Source: a virus
Virus record (IMG/VR): IMGVR_UViG_3300005288_000004
Span: 1-51,303 of that record
Length of the DNA: 51,303 bases
Strand: one strand, 5' to 3'
The notes beneath the pieces were generated by a model. The model did no database searches and was not told where the DNA came from. It saw only the letters and a list, made by a program, of their open reading frames with translations. Positions 25,015 to 32,755 of this stretch are shown here, in pieces. Position 1 is the stretch's first letter, and each line of letters opens with the position of its first letter. The position numbers were made by a program, and so were the translations under genes.

Positions 25015-25428
25015 TCAGGGCAGGAGGCTGAGCTTTCGGGCTGCTGTCTTGGTTATGGGCTTACGGCACCCGCCACATATCCAGCGCGGTTGCCCGTTGC
25101 GGATCTCGCCGCGGTAGTCGCCATGTTCATGAGGCGCGAACGCATGTAGCTGGACCAGCCCCTTCTCCGTGGTGGCGCGGTAGTCCACCCGGTCCGCCGC
25201 GGGGTGGTGGCGCTGGCCCCGATACGCGCAGTAGCGGTACTTGCTGGGCTTGGCCTCCCCGAACGCCTCCCGGAACCATTCCAGCGCCCGGTCCTGGGCG
25301 GCGAAGTCCACGGGCCCAAACCTGGGCATGGAGATGGTCACGTTGGTCCGGGAGACATCCAAGGTGACGGACGCCGGAAGAACGCCAATATCTCGGCCTT
25401 CGAGGATGATGTCCGTTTCAGCTCTCAT
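25015..25428 (-). CDS. hypothetical protein with C-terminal CxxC
   Basis: The protein is 137 aa, starting MRAETDIILEGRD; its ATG overlaps the SSB stop (TGATG). The first 60 residues alternate strands. Later come FREAFGEAKPSKYRYCAYRG (in part) and, at the end, WICGGCRKPITKTAARKL, half of a zinc ribbon. The family is not recognised. Its position after SSB suggests a DNA-linked role. Confidence 0.65.
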   Translation of the reverse strand: MRAETDIILEGRDIGVLPASVTLDVSRTNVTISMPRFGPVDFAAQDRALEWFREAFGEAKPSKYRYCAYRGQRHHPAADRVDYRATTEKGLVQLHAFAPHEHGDYRGEIRNGQPRWICGGCRKPITKTAARKLSLLP

Positions 25429-25934
25429 CAGTACGTTGCTCCGTTCCCGGGGTCGTTGCCCCATCCGCCGGCGGTGGTCGCGGGCTGGTTGCCGCCCCAG
25501 CTGCCGCTTTGACCGGCGGTGTTGGCGCCCCATCCCGGTTCAGTGGTGGGCGGCGCTTCGTTGGCGGCGTACGCCTGGCCGTGGAAGGTGAGGTCTTTGC
25601 CGATGGACTCGACACGGATCTCGTCAGCGCTGCGCTTCTCGCCCTCTTTGGTTTCGTACTCACGGGTGGTGAGCTCGCCGTAGACGATGACGTTGTCGGA
25701 CTTCTTCAAAAGATTCGCGATGTTCTGTGCGCGGGCGAGCTTGCCTTGATCCCATGCGGCGCAGCGCCAGAACTTGGTGGGCTGGTCTTTCCACTCGTTG
25801 GTGTTCTTATCGAACCTCCGGGCCCGTACTGCGACCGTGAAGTTCGAAACGGCGGAACCGGACGTCGCGTACCTGAGTTCGGGGTCGGCGGTCAGCCGGC
25901 CCTTGATGGTCACGTATGTTTCGTCCGACATCAC
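25428..25934 (-). CDS. ssb: single-stranded DNA-binding protein
   Basis: The protein is 168 aa. An OB-fold spans residues 1-110 (TIKGRLTADPELRY at the start, FWRCAAWDQGKLA and NVIVYGELTTREY inside). A Gly/Trp/Asn-rich linker follows. The end is GNDPGNGATY and lacks the acidic DDIPF-type tip that recruits host repair proteins. The start is GTG at 25934 or ATG at 25931, both overlapping the upstream stop. It coats single strands during phage replication and recombination. Confidence 0.93.
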   Translation of the reverse strand: MMSDETYVTIKGRLTADPELRYATSGSAVSNFTVAVRARRFDKNTNEWKDQPTKFWRCAAWDQGKLARAQNIANLLKKSDNVIVYGELTTREYETKEGEKRSADEIRVESIGKDLTFHGQAYAANEAPPTTEPGWGANTAGQSGSWGGNQPATTAGGWGNDPGNGATY

Positions 25935-27154
25935 GCCACCTGCCCGTCTTCGATGATGATGCCGCGGCCGTCGCCGTCGCCAACCATCTCGATCCAGACT
26001 TGGAAGTCGTTCTCGCGGGCGATCCCTTCCACGAGCGCGAGGTTGTCTGAGTCGAGGAGGGAGCCGTCTGCGATGCGGATGACGCGGAGCTTGGGGTTGA
26101 GCGCGATCGCCATGGCCAGGCTCGCGCGCAGCTGCTCGGCGCCGGATGCCTGCCGGAAGGGGATGCCGTTTAGTAGCACGCCTGTGTCATCAAAGCCGAG
26201 TGGCAGGCCGCCCGGGAACGTGGCATTCGCCAGCCCGTCAGCCTTTTGCTTGTCGATGGCGGCGAGGGCGTCGGTCAGGTCTTCGGCTTCGCGGGCCTTG
26301 CGTCCCCACGCGTCTCCGGCATTCGTCCAGGCTTCGTAGGCGCGCACGCCTTCATTGATCTGCTCGGCGTTGTTCATCTTCGCCTGGATGGCTTCGAGGT
26401 CAGGCAGGCCTTCGGTAGCCTTCCAGCGGTCGAGAGCGGCCTTCATGTCCGCTTCGTGGGCTTCGGCTTCGGCGAGTTCCTTGCGCAGATGCTCGGCGTC
26501 AGCGACGGCCCCGGCGTAGTCCTTCACGTCGGTCGCGTACTCGTTGAGCGTTTCCTGCGCGTCGCGGTATTCCTTCAGCAGGTCGGTCACACTGACGGGC
26601 TTCAGGTCGGCCATGTCGGGCGTGATCTCGATCGCGGCGACGGCGGCTTGCAGCTGTTTCGACTCACGGTTGGCTTCAGCGCGGCGTTCGAATACGTCCT
26701 TGCGCTTGGCGGCCAGCTTGTCGAGGTCGAAGGGGAGGTCCACGAGGTCCAGGAGGGTGGCGAGCTGGTCACGGTCGGAGAGCTGCGTGAACGCGAGCGG
26801 GTCCAGTGAGAGCTTGCCGAGTAGGTCGTCGAGCTTGGCCTGGCCCTTGGGGTACACGGCGCCGTCGTGGGACTTGACGGTGAGCGTGGATCCGGAGGCG
26901 GTGAAGCGGCGGGTGACGATGAGCTCTTCCGTTTCGAGGACGATCTCGGCGCGCTCCTCGCCGTCACGGATTGGCTTGGGCGTTGTCTTCGCGTTCACGC
27001 CGCCGAGCGCCGCGGTGATGCTGTCGAGAACGGACGTCTTGCCCTGCCCGTTCTTCCCGGCGACGATGACGAGGTTTCCATCGGGATCAGGGGTGATCTC
27101 CGCGGCGACGAGCCTTTTGTAGTTAGTGGAGGAAAGGCGAACGATCTTGGTCAC
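25931..27154 (-). CDS. SbcC/RecF-like AAA ATPase
   Basis: The protein is 407 aa, starting at GTG (MTKIVRLSSTNYK) with AAAGGAAA 8 nt upstream. Walker A is GKNGQGKT at 33-40. A central coiled coil (RKELAEAEAHEADMKAAL and similar) joins it to the C-terminal half, which has SGAEQLRASLAMAIAL (ABC signature) and IRIADGSLLDSDNL (Walker B region). This is a compact SMC-type nucleotide switch. Next to an exonuclease, it may act like SbcCD or RecF in strand processing. No SbcD nuclease is present, so the YqaJ enzyme may be its partner. Confidence 0.85.
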   Translation of the reverse strand: MTKIVRLSSTNYKRLVAAEITPDPDGNLVIVAGKNGQGKTSVLDSITAALGGVNAKTTPKPIRDGEERAEIVLETEELIVTRRFTASGSTLTVKSHDGAVYPKGQAKLDDLLGKLSLDPLAFTQLSDRDQLATLLDLVDLPFDLDKLAAKRKDVFERRAEANRESKQLQAAVAAIEITPDMADLKPVSVTDLLKEYRDAQETLNEYATDVKDYAGAVADAEHLRKELAEAEAHEADMKAALDRWKATEGLPDLEAIQAKMNNAEQINEGVRAYEAWTNAGDAWGRKAREAEDLTDALAAIDKQKADGLANATFPGGLPLGFDDTGVLLNGIPFRQASGAEQLRASLAMAIALNPKLRVIRIADGSLLDSDNLALVEGIARENDFQVWIEMVGDGDGRGIIIEDGQVA

Positions 27155-27714
27155 TGGGTGGTTTCCTTTGTGGTGGTGTTGACGTAGTCGATGACGTATT
27201 GGGGCGCGCCCTGCCCGGCGAGCCATTCGATGTAGTTGGGTACGGTGCCCTCGGCGATGGCCTTGGCGGTATCTGCCTTGACCTTGTCGTTGATGACGGG
27301 CGCGGCGGGTTCCGAGCGCGTCGGCGCGAGGTCGGGTAGGGGCTGGACGGTGAATGTCCGGCGCTGTCCACGAGCCACCGTGATAGGCACATGCACAGGC
27401 TTGTTGCCAATGTGCGACATGTGGGAGATCCGGATCCCGCCCGGGACGTCCTTGCCGAACCTGACCGTCGCGTCCTTGAACAGCGTCACGCGCCGGCCGA
27501 TCCATACGTCTGCTTCGTCGCCCCATAGGACCATTAGGACGCGCAGCATTCCCAGCGGTGGACGCCATGCGCGGCCTTCGCCCTCGACTAGCTCGATGTC
27601 ATATTTCTGCTCGGCCGCGCCGTCCTTCACTCCGGCGACTGTGAATGTGCGGGGCCCTCCGGTGAAGTCGTCCGCGTTCCATTGGTCAGAGCGTGGCTCG
27701 GCTGTGATTTTCAA
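27151..27714 (-). CDS. conserved protein between exonuclease and SbcC-like gene
   Basis: The protein is 187 aa. A strand-rich first half contains WGDEADVWIGRRVTLFKDA and GGIRISHMSHI. The second half is a Pro/Lys linker and a short helical end (NYIEWLAGQGAPQYVID). The pattern recurs in actinophages between a YqaJ nuclease and recombination genes. It may bind single-stranded DNA or anneal strands as a recombinase partner; this rests on gene order alone. It overlaps both neighbours by 4 bases. Confidence 0.75.
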   Translation of the reverse strand: MKITAEPRSDQWNADDFTGGPRTFTVAGVKDGAAEQKYDIELVEGEGRAWRPPLGMLRVLMVLWGDEADVWIGRRVTLFKDATVRFGKDVPGGIRISHMSHIGNKPVHVPITVARGQRRTFTVQPLPDLAPTRSEPAAPVINDKVKADTAKAIAEGTVPNYIEWLAGQGAPQYVIDYVNTTTKETTQ

Positions 27715-28532
27715 AGCTTCAACTCCAGTTCGAGGTAGTGGTCAATGCGTTCGGTCATAGGCATGTCAGCGGTGGCGGCGAGGTACGTGCTCACCATTTC
27801 GGTGGCTTCCTTCTCAAGCCAGGCCGCAGCCGCGATGATCGCTGCCCGCCATTCAGGGTTTGGGTAGACCCGTTTCGTCCAGAGCTTCATGCCTCCGGAG
27901 TAGCTGGTGTAGTCGATCCATGACCGGCCGGAGACAAGCAGCCCGGTTTGGAGTTGAGCCATGTTCTCGGCCGGCACCTCATTGGCGAGGACTGTTTTGA
28001 GCTGGATCTTCTGGGCCCGGCTCTTGATCTCGATCAGCCCGTCTTCACCAACGAGCCCGTCCGGTGAGTACCCGATCTTGAAGCCTTCGAAGTGCCGGAC
28101 CATGAACCCGAGCTCGGTGACGGGTGCGTGGTGCTCGGAGTAGGCGTCTCTCGCGTACGGCTCATCCAGGGTTCCGCGCTCCATCGCCCGTGATGTCGGT
28201 ACCGGTTCGACGTGGCCGGTGATACGTTCGGCTGCGAGCGTCAGCACGAGGCCCCGTGCCGTATCGCTGGTGTGGTCTACGGTGATCACCTTGTCCAGTT
28301 CGCGTGCCGCTGCAGCGCGTGCCGTGTGGAGTGTCTTCAGCGGGCCCGGTGAGCGTTTCCCCTTGCACGGGTCGGCCGCTGCTGCGCCACATTCCGGGCA
28401 GTCGGTTTCTATCGCTGAGGGTTGGCGGGAAGTCACGAGTAGGCCGACGACGGATGCGGTCACGATGCCGCATCGTTCCGCCAGCCACTCGGGTGATCCC
28501 TGCTCTAGGTCCTTGAAAATTTCCAAGCTCAT
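27711..28532 (-). CDS. YqaJ-type (lambda-exonuclease family) nuclease with zinc-type insert
   Basis: The protein is 273 aa, start MSLEIFKDLEQGSPEWL. Catalytic residues of the fold are present: RGTLDEPYARD (Glu near 124), GYSPDGLV (Asp 158) and LIEIKSR (Glu 168, Lys 170). An unusual insert at 45-72 has CPECGAAAADPC then LHTARA, a Cys3-His metal motif seen in unrelated actinophage proteins. It digests one strand of DNA ends for recombination with SSB and RusA. Confidence 0.92.
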   Translation of the reverse strand: MSLEIFKDLEQGSPEWLAERCGIVTASVVGLLVTSRQPSAIETDCPECGAAAADPCKGKRSPGPLKTLHTARAAAARELDKVITVDHTSDTARGLVLTLAAERITGHVEPVPTSRAMERGTLDEPYARDAYSEHHAPVTELGFMVRHFEGFKIGYSPDGLVGEDGLIEIKSRAQKIQLKTVLANEVPAENMAQLQTGLLVSGRSWIDYTSYSGGMKLWTKRVYPNPEWRAAIIAAAAWLEKEATEMVSTYLAATADMPMTERIDHYLELELKL

Positions 28533-28551
28533 GTGTCCCCAATCTGGGCAT

Positions 28552-28574
28552 AAAAAATGGACCCTTTCAGGTCC
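28552..28574 (-). terminator. weak terminator upstream of the exonuclease gene
   Basis: Stem GGACC/GGTCC with a 6-nt loop, followed on the minus strand by a T-rich run (ATTTTTTAT). It overlaps the stop of the small Cys-rich gene. The stem is only five pairs, so it probably attenuates rather than stops transcription. Confidence 0.5.
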
Positions 28575-28713
28575 GTTGGTTGGTTCCGTGTTCCCGGCAT
28601 TCGGGGTTGGTTGGTCGGGTTTTCCGTGGCGTGTACCGCCAAGGCGGGCAGCTGCATCCTGGCTGCTTGTTGTTGCCACGCGACCAGTTCTCTTTGCGGT
28701 GGTCGTGGTCCAT
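28567..28713 (-). CDS. 48-aa Cys-rich mini zinc-finger protein
   Basis: It starts MDHDHRKENWSRGNN and has GCSCPPW, then PECREHG: three Cys and a His suited to one zinc. AGGA lies 6 nt before the ATG. It begins 7 nt after the upstream stop. Tiny knuckles of this type are frequent in actinophage early operons; function is unknown. Confidence 0.58.
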   Translation of the reverse strand: MDHDHRKENWSRGNNKQPGCSCPPWRYTPRKTRPTNPECREHGTNQRT

Positions 28714-28719
28714 TGGGTC

Positions 28720-28989
28720 CTATTCGGCGGGGTCGTTCTCGTCCCAGTGGGTCGAGAACAGGAGGGATGGTCCGTTGATCCCGGCGCGTTGCCGGGCGAT
28801 GTTGTCGCCGGAGATGGGGAATCCCATCCATGGCATGCGTTCGATGGCGTGCTCCAGGATGCGGATGATTCCGTGGGACAGGTCCGCCATGGCGGTGCGG
28901 TGGTCGACTCCGCACACCTCGCACACGGCGCCGCCCACGAGAGACTCCTGCTCGCGCGCCTGACGCTCCCTCGTGTCCTCTGCGCTCAC
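28720..28989 (-). CDS. hypothetical protein with CxxC motif
   Basis: The protein is 89 aa. It has GGAVCEVCGVDH near residue 20, half of a metal site, then a helical region with HGIIRILEHAIERM. The GTG start overlaps the preceding mini-frame (GTGA). The family is not known to me. Confidence 0.68.
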   Translation of the reverse strand: MSAEDTRERQAREQESLVGGAVCEVCGVDHRTAMADLSHGIIRILEHAIERMPWMGFPISGDNIARQRAGINGPSLLFSTHWDENDPAE

Positions 28990-29069
28990 TTGGCGGCCGC
29001 CGCGGGCTTGATCGGGTGGTGGACGATGATGTTGCCGGTGATCTCGACGCGGGTCTGTGAGGAGCTCAC
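28986..29069 (-). CDS. 27-aa mini-frame coupled on both sides
   Basis: GTG start, MSSSQTRVEITGNIIVHHP. It overlaps the upstream and downstream genes by GTGA at both ends, so a ribosome could move straight through. Its size makes it uncertain, but without it the 80-bp gap would be the only break in this coupled run. Confidence 0.45.
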   Translation of the reverse strand: MSSSQTRVEITGNIIVHHPIKPAAAAK

Positions 29070-29446
29070 TTCGATGCCCCCGCCCGGTCGATGGCTTCTA
29101 CCCACTGGACTGCCACGGCCGCCACTTGGACCAGTTCGGTGCGCAGCTTGGCGGTGTCTTCCTCCGCGAGGGCTTCGAAGACTTCCTCCAGCAGAATGTC
29201 CGCATACGTGACGGTGCCGTCCTTGGCATGTCGGTCTGTGGCGGACTTGGCTTGCAGCGCGAGGCCGAAAGCGAAGTGACGGTTGACGATCATGTTGCGC
29301 TTGCCCCGGACAATCTCAGCCACGGGTGTGGTGTTCGGTCCGGTTCCGTTGGGGTGGTTCTGCTCGCCCCACTTGATGTCTTGGCGGCCGCGCTCTGACG
29401 CGACTTCTTCGATCACTTCAAGGGTGGTGCTGGTGTGCGCGCTCAT
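29066..29446 (-). CDS. MazG-like NTP pyrophosphohydrolase
   Basis: The protein is 126 aa starting MSAHTSTTLEVIEEV. The pattern EVASERGRQDIKWGEQNHP followed by ILLEEVFEALAEED and TELVQVAAVAVQWVEAI is the all-alpha NTP pyrophosphatase type, with the metal-binding Glu/Asp residues in helix pairs. It would hydrolyse (d)NTPs to monophosphates, for instance to clean or rebalance pools during replication. It fits beside NrdH as nucleotide metabolism. Confidence 0.8.
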   Translation of the reverse strand: MSAHTSTTLEVIEEVASERGRQDIKWGEQNHPNGTGPNTTPVAEIVRGKRNMIVNRHFAFGLALQAKSATDRHAKDGTVTYADILLEEVFEALAEEDTAKLRTELVQVAAVAVQWVEAIDRAGASK

Positions 29447-29652
29447 GATGAGCCTTTCTGGTGAAAGTGGGGTGCGTGGGTGATGTCCTGGCGGAGCATG
29501 GCCCGTGCTTGGTCGGTGAGGTCGTCCCATTGGGGGAGTTTGAGGCCCCATGCTCGGGCCACTTCGGCGTCTTTGGTGGTGATGACCGGGGCAGCCGGCG
29601 CTACAGGGCGTCGGCGCCGGAACCATGAACGGCGGGCGGTTGTCGGGCTCAT
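29443..29652 (-). CDS. hypothetical basic 69-aa protein
   Basis: The protein starts MSPTTARRSWFRRRRP, highly basic, then has WGLKLPQWDDLTDQARAML and a His-rich end. The ATG overlaps the HNH stop (ATGA). It may bind DNA; no family is recognised. Confidence 0.62.
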   Translation of the reverse strand: MSPTTARRSWFRRRRPVAPAAPVITTKDAEVARAWGLKLPQWDDLTDQARAMLRQDITHAPHFHQKGSS

Positions 29653-29981
29653 GCGACACCGTTCTTCCTCGTAGCGGACCGCGTTGCGGCGTGGTGGTCC
29701 TTGTCGTAGTGCAGGTGGCAGCCCTGGCACATTGCCTTGAGGTTCTCGTCCCGGCAGTCCTCCGGGATGTGGTTCAGGTGCGCCGTGGTGAGGACGACGT
29801 TGGAGCCAGTGCCGTAGGCGGGCATGCCGTGACGGTTCGGGCAACGGCCCTCATGGGTGCCACGGCCGCACTCGCCTAAACACTCGCACTGGTACTCCGC
29901 CCGCTCGAACCGGATCCTGGCGCTAATCTCTCTCCAGTCCTCCGGGTAGCGCAGCTTCTCACTGGCTCGGATCGGGCTCAC
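29649..29981 (-). CDS. HNH endonuclease with extra Cys-rich loop
   Basis: The protein is 110 aa, GTG start (MSPIRASEKLRYPEDW). The zinc and catalytic parts are CECLGECGRGTHEGRCPNRH, then TTAHLNHIPEDC, then LKAMCQGCHLHYDKDHH. The first Cys-rich loop is larger than in plain HNH proteins. It is the third HNH gene of this phage. It may nick DNA at early times or be a free-standing mobile nuclease. Confidence 0.88.
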   Translation of the reverse strand: MSPIRASEKLRYPEDWREISARIRFERAEYQCECLGECGRGTHEGRCPNRHGMPAYGTGSNVVLTTAHLNHIPEDCRDENLKAMCQGCHLHYDKDHHAATRSATRKNGVA

Positions 29982-30274
29982 GCGGTCACCTCGTCGTAGT
30001 GGGGGAGGGTGGCGAAGCGCCAAAGCATGGTGGCTTGGTGCCGGTGCGCCTGCGTCTCGGGCATCCCGTCGTATCCGTCATTTTCGGAGAGGCTGTTCTC
30101 GTGGAGGAAGGCTGACCGGTAGTACTCGGCGGCGAGCTCGGCGTCCGTGAGGCGCTTACGTTCGCCGTACATGTCAGCGATGTGGGGCAGCATGAAGGTG
30201 TCCTTCCACCGGTACCAAGTGTTGCCGTGGCGGTCGAGGACCTTCGGGTGCGGAATCGGGAGCGTTTCACTCAT
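29978..30274 (-). CDS. hypothetical protein with RFATLPHYDEV tail
   Basis: The protein is 98 aa, MSETLPIPHPKVLDRHGNTWYRW, then helices with RLTDAELAAEYYRSA. The last residues RFATLPHYDEVTA closely match the end of the 43-aa protein at 32250-32381 (RFATLPHYDEVQP). The shared tail suggests a binding peptide or a recombination event. Its ATG overlaps the upstream gene. Confidence 0.7.
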   Translation of the reverse strand: MSETLPIPHPKVLDRHGNTWYRWKDTFMLPHIADMYGERKRLTDAELAAEYYRSAFLHENSLSENDGYDGMPETQAHRHQATMLWRFATLPHYDEVTA

Positions 30275-30491
30275 CGTCTGCTCCTGCTGCTTTGAGTGCG
30301 GCGCGGCATTGGCGGACGATCTCTCCGGCCTGCCGTACGGCGAGCCAGTCGCCGCGCTCGCCGACAGCTGCTTGGACGGCGAGAGTGTGAGCGTCATCCG
30401 CGGCGGCCAGCTCCTGTGTGAGGCGCTTCCGTTCAAGGATCTTCGCTACCGCTGCCTGCCCAACCGGGTCAGCCAGGAACCCCGCCGTCAC
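30267..30491 (-). CDS. hypothetical helical 74-aa protein
   Basis: The GTG start at 30491 overlaps the upstream stop (GTGA) and has GGGAGG 8 nt before it. Two Ala-rich helices (ELAAADDAHTLAVQAA and AGEIVRQCRAALKAAG) suggest a helical hairpin. No family is recognised. Confidence 0.65.
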   Translation of the reverse strand: MTAGFLADPVGQAAVAKILERKRLTQELAAADDAHTLAVQAAVGERGDWLAVRQAGEIVRQCRAALKAAGADDE

Positions 30492-30832
30492 TGTGCTGCC
30501 TCCCATGCCGTGACGTGGCGCTTCATGAGCGGCGCGGTGTCGCCGTACTCGGCGGCGTAGTCCTTTACGTCGCCCTCGTCAGTCCAGAGCTCGCCCTCGT
30601 CGTCCGTGAACTGGAGGTCGGATCGCTTGTGGTCCAGCGCGTACTCGGTGTGGTCTGCCTTCACGTAGCCCGCGGCGAGGGCGTGGTCGGCCATTGCCTT
30701 GTAGTGCTCAACTTGGCCTTGCTGTTTTCCGGAAACCTTGAACCATATCCAGTCCTGAATGGAGGACTCTCGCGGCTGGTTGCCGTTGTCGCCGATGAAC
30801 AGTTCGAGGGCCAGTTCGTCGCGGGCGTTCAT
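30488..30832 (-). CDS. hypothetical acidic 114-aa protein
   Basis: It starts MNARDELALELFIGDNG, overlapping the upstream stop (ATGA). The pattern ADHALAAGYVKADHTEY suggests a small wing-like unit; the rest is acidic. I do not recognise it. Confidence 0.65.
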   Translation of the reverse strand: MNARDELALELFIGDNGNQPRESSIQDWIWFKVSGKQQGQVEHYKAMADHALAAGYVKADHTEYALDHKRSDLQFTDDEGELWTDEGDVKDYAAEYGDTAPLMKRHVTAWEAAQ

Positions 30833-31113
30833 GCCATCACCCACCGGCCGTGAGTCTCGCCGCATGCCTGCCGGGAGAGGATGTGCATGGGTACCGGGGC
30901 TTCGTCGATGAACGCCTGGGCTTCGTCACGGGTGGGGAAGGTCAGCCAGACGTTGCCGGAGCCGGTGATCGCCGCAGCGTACTCGGTGCGCGTCGCTTCC
31001 AGCTCTACGAGGGCCTTCGCCCCGCGGACAGCCTCGCGGAACTGCCGGAAGTTCTCCGGCGTCTCAGGTATCGCCTCGATACTGGCGAGCAGGGTCTGCG
31101 CCGTGATGGTCAT
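30829..31113 (-). CDS. hypothetical 94-aa protein
   Basis: Helical N-terminus (TLLASIEAIPETPENF), then strands (NVWLTFPTRDEAQAFID). It overlaps both neighbours by ATGA. The strand-helix arrangement may resemble a ferredoxin-like fold. The family is unknown. Confidence 0.66.
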   Translation of the reverse strand: MTITAQTLLASIEAIPETPENFRQFREAVRGAKALVELEATRTEYAAAITGSGNVWLTFPTRDEAQAFIDEAPVPMHILSRQACGETHGRWVMA

Positions 31114-31253
31114 GCCGCAGCCTCAGTTTCCGCGGGGAAGGCCTCGGGCATGTCGGTTAGGGTCAGGATTGCGGCGAGGAGGCTGTTCGCCTCGTCGCGG
31201 AGTACAACGGCGCGCCACGCTTCCGGTCGGCAGTAGGTGCGGTTCTTGCTCAT
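31110..31253 (-). CDS. hypothetical 47-aa protein
   Basis: It starts MSKNRTYCRPEAWRAVVL and is mostly one helix, followed by an Ala/Glu-rich end. The ATG lies 2 nt after the preceding stop. Known only by its fit in the operon. Confidence 0.55.
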   Translation of the reverse strand: MSKNRTYCRPEAWRAVVLRDEANSLLAAILTLTDMPEAFPAETEAAA

Positions 31254-31255
31254 GA

Positions 31256-31444
31256 TCAATACCCCATTCTTGATTCGTAGTCGTGTTCGCGGGCGTCGTC
31301 GGCGGCGTCCTCGTCGGTGTAGTCGTGCTGCGGGCAAACGTCGCCCTCTTCGTCGACCTCGTTTTCGCAGTACTCCGCGGGCTCGGGATCCTCATACATG
31401 CGGGCGGCCCGGGTCTGAACCGGGCAGTAGATCGGGTCCGTCAT
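31256..31444 (-). CDS. acidic 62-aa protein with Cys motif
   Basis: It starts MTDPIYCPVQTRAARMYED, then EYCENEVDEEGDVCPQHD: four Cys and His residues that could hold zinc, in a very acidic chain. ATGA overlap upstream. The acidity suggests protein binding or DNA mimicry. Confidence 0.62.
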   Translation of the reverse strand: MTDPIYCPVQTRAARMYEDPEPAEYCENEVDEEGDVCPQHDYTDEDAADDAREHDYESRMGY

Positions 31445-31611
31445 ACGTCCCACCTCAAACGGCCGGAGCGAGCAGCGGACATCGCAGCGGACCAGCTCGG
31501 CAGACTGTCGTAGTTGCCGGGGGTGATGCCAACGTTCCACCACCTGTAGGCGTGTGGTCGCTGCGCACAGCACCAGTCGCGGCACTGCCAGACCGTGAAT
31601 CTGCGGCTCAT
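31441..31611 (-). CDS. hypothetical Trp/Cys-rich 56-aa protein
   Basis: It starts MSRRFTVWQCRDWCCAQR and carries HAYRWWNVGITPGNYDSLP. The many Trp and Cys residues suggest a compact metal- or disulphide-linked fold. ATGA overlaps at both ends. Confidence 0.6.
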   Translation of the reverse strand: MSRRFTVWQCRDWCCAQRPHAYRWWNVGITPGNYDSLPSWSAAMSAARSGRLRWDV

Positions 31612-31787
31612 GACGCCCACCGGCCCCGGTCGAGCAGATCGGGGAACTCTTCGAGCGCCGCGGCCAGTTCCTCGTCGTCCATTGCCTCTATCGAGGCCAG
31701 GATCCGGTCGTGACGGATAGCGCGGGGAATCCAATACACGGCCCCAACAATCGTGGCGGCCAGGATCAGGACGTAGAAACCGTTCAC
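31608..31787 (-). CDS. small single-pass membrane protein
   Basis: The protein is 59 aa, GTG start overlapping the upstream stop, with AAGGAG upstream. One membrane helix spans residues 3-20 (FYVLILAATIVGAVYWI). A charged cytosolic helix follows (MDDEELAAALEEFPDLLD). Function unknown. Confidence 0.7.
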   Translation of the reverse strand: MNGFYVLILAATIVGAVYWIPRAIRHDRILASIEAMDDEELAAALEEFPDLLDRGRWAS

Positions 31788-32059
31788 AGTGCAACTCCTT
31801 TGTTGATCCGGCGGCGCCAGATACTCAGCACGCCGTTCTTGCGGGACCTCGATGTGGACTTCTCATATCGGACGTGCGTGATGTAGCCGAGAGCGCTCGC
31901 CCGGCTGAACGCCTGCCCAGCCCAGTTAGCGACCGGCGGACGGCGCATCTCCCGCATAAGGTCATCCGCGGAGAACTCGGCCTGAGCTGCGGCCAGATCG
32001 ATGATGGTGGCCAGTGCGTCGTCTTTCCACGCGTCGTCCTCTAGGGCGGCGGCCTTCAT
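31784..32059 (-). CDS. winged-helix-like 91-aa protein
   Basis: It starts MKAAALEDDAWKDDAL. The pattern FSADDLMREM, WAGQAFSRASALGYITHV, and a basic wing-like RSRKNGVLSIWRRR fits a winged helix for DNA. It may be an early regulator or a replication factor. ATGA overlap with the upstream gene. Confidence 0.68.
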   Translation of the reverse strand: MKAAALEDDAWKDDALATIIDLAAAQAEFSADDLMREMRRPPVANWAGQAFSRASALGYITHVRYEKSTSRSRKNGVLSIWRRRINKGVAL

Positions 32060-32253
32060 GCCGACTTCTTCCGTGCCGCGTAGGCGGCGATGTCTCGTTT
32101 GATCCGCAGTTCGCGGGCCATCTCCATGGCAGTGGTGAGCTCGTCCGGGGCCAGCGTCACGTTGCCCCGTATAGATTTCGGTCGGGGCCACCTATCGACA
32201 GGTACCGTCTTGGCGCCGGCGCGGCAGGCTCGGATGACTGTCCGGTCGTTCAC
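32056..32253 (-). CDS. hypothetical basic 65-aa protein
   Basis: GTG start overlapping the upstream stop. It has RGNVTLAPDELTTAMEMARELR, a helix, and a basic end (AYAARKKSA); quoted in part. No family is recognised. Confidence 0.62.
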   Translation of the reverse strand: MNDRTVIRACRAGAKTVPVDRWPRPKSIRGNVTLAPDELTTAMEMARELRIKRDIAAYAARKKSA

Positions 32254-32381
32254 GGCTGAACCTCGTCGTAATGAGGGAGGGTGGCGAAGCGGCGGAGGAT
32301 GTCCATGCGCCGCCATTCCGTGTCCGGGCTAACGAGTCGGATGCCATCGCTGGTGACGGAATATCCCTCATGGACCGTCAT
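32250..32381 (-). CDS. 43-aa protein with RFATLPHYDEV tail
   Basis: It starts MTVHEGYSVTSDGIRL and ends RRFATLPHYDEVQP, nearly the same tail as in the 98-aa protein at 29978-30274. The overlapping ATGA couples it to the upstream gene. It may be a fragment or a minimal form of that family. Confidence 0.58.
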   Translation of the reverse strand: MTVHEGYSVTSDGIRLVSPDTEWRRMDILRRFATLPHYDEVQP

Positions 32382-32638
32382 GCCGCCAACCTCCTGGCTG
32401 CGTTGGCCGCGTTCCGTTCGGCGCGTTCGTTCATGACGTTGTCCGTGGCCTCTTCCCCTGTGGGATCGGAGACTTGGCGGAAGTAGTCTTCGACGGTGAG
32501 GCGCCACCCTTCCGGCATGGATGCGTGATGCTTCTCAATCCGGCGTGCGGTCTTCTTCATCTCGGAGAATGTGGCGGTGATGCCGTGCGACTGGTTGTAG
32601 GTGGCGAGCATGGACAGGTAATCAGTGTTTTTGGGCAT
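32378..32638 (-). CDS. hypothetical helical 86-aa protein
   Basis: It starts MPKNTDYLSMLATYNQSHG with GAAGAAGGG upstream. It is mostly helical and basic, with MKKTARRIEKHHASMP and an Ala/Asn/Arg-rich end. This is the start of the run of overlapping small genes. The family is not recognised. Confidence 0.65.
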   Translation of the reverse strand: MPKNTDYLSMLATYNQSHGITATFSEMKKTARRIEKHHASMPEGWRLTVEDYFRQVSDPTGEEATDNVMNERAERNAANAARRLAA

Positions 32639-32755
32639 GACAAATAGACCCTTCTTCTCGCAAGGGACACGAGAGTGATGGTGAATGCAGGAGGAAGATG
32701 CCCTGAGGTGGGCGACGGTGGTGCTGGGTGCCGGCGCTTAGCGCTGCAGCTGGTG

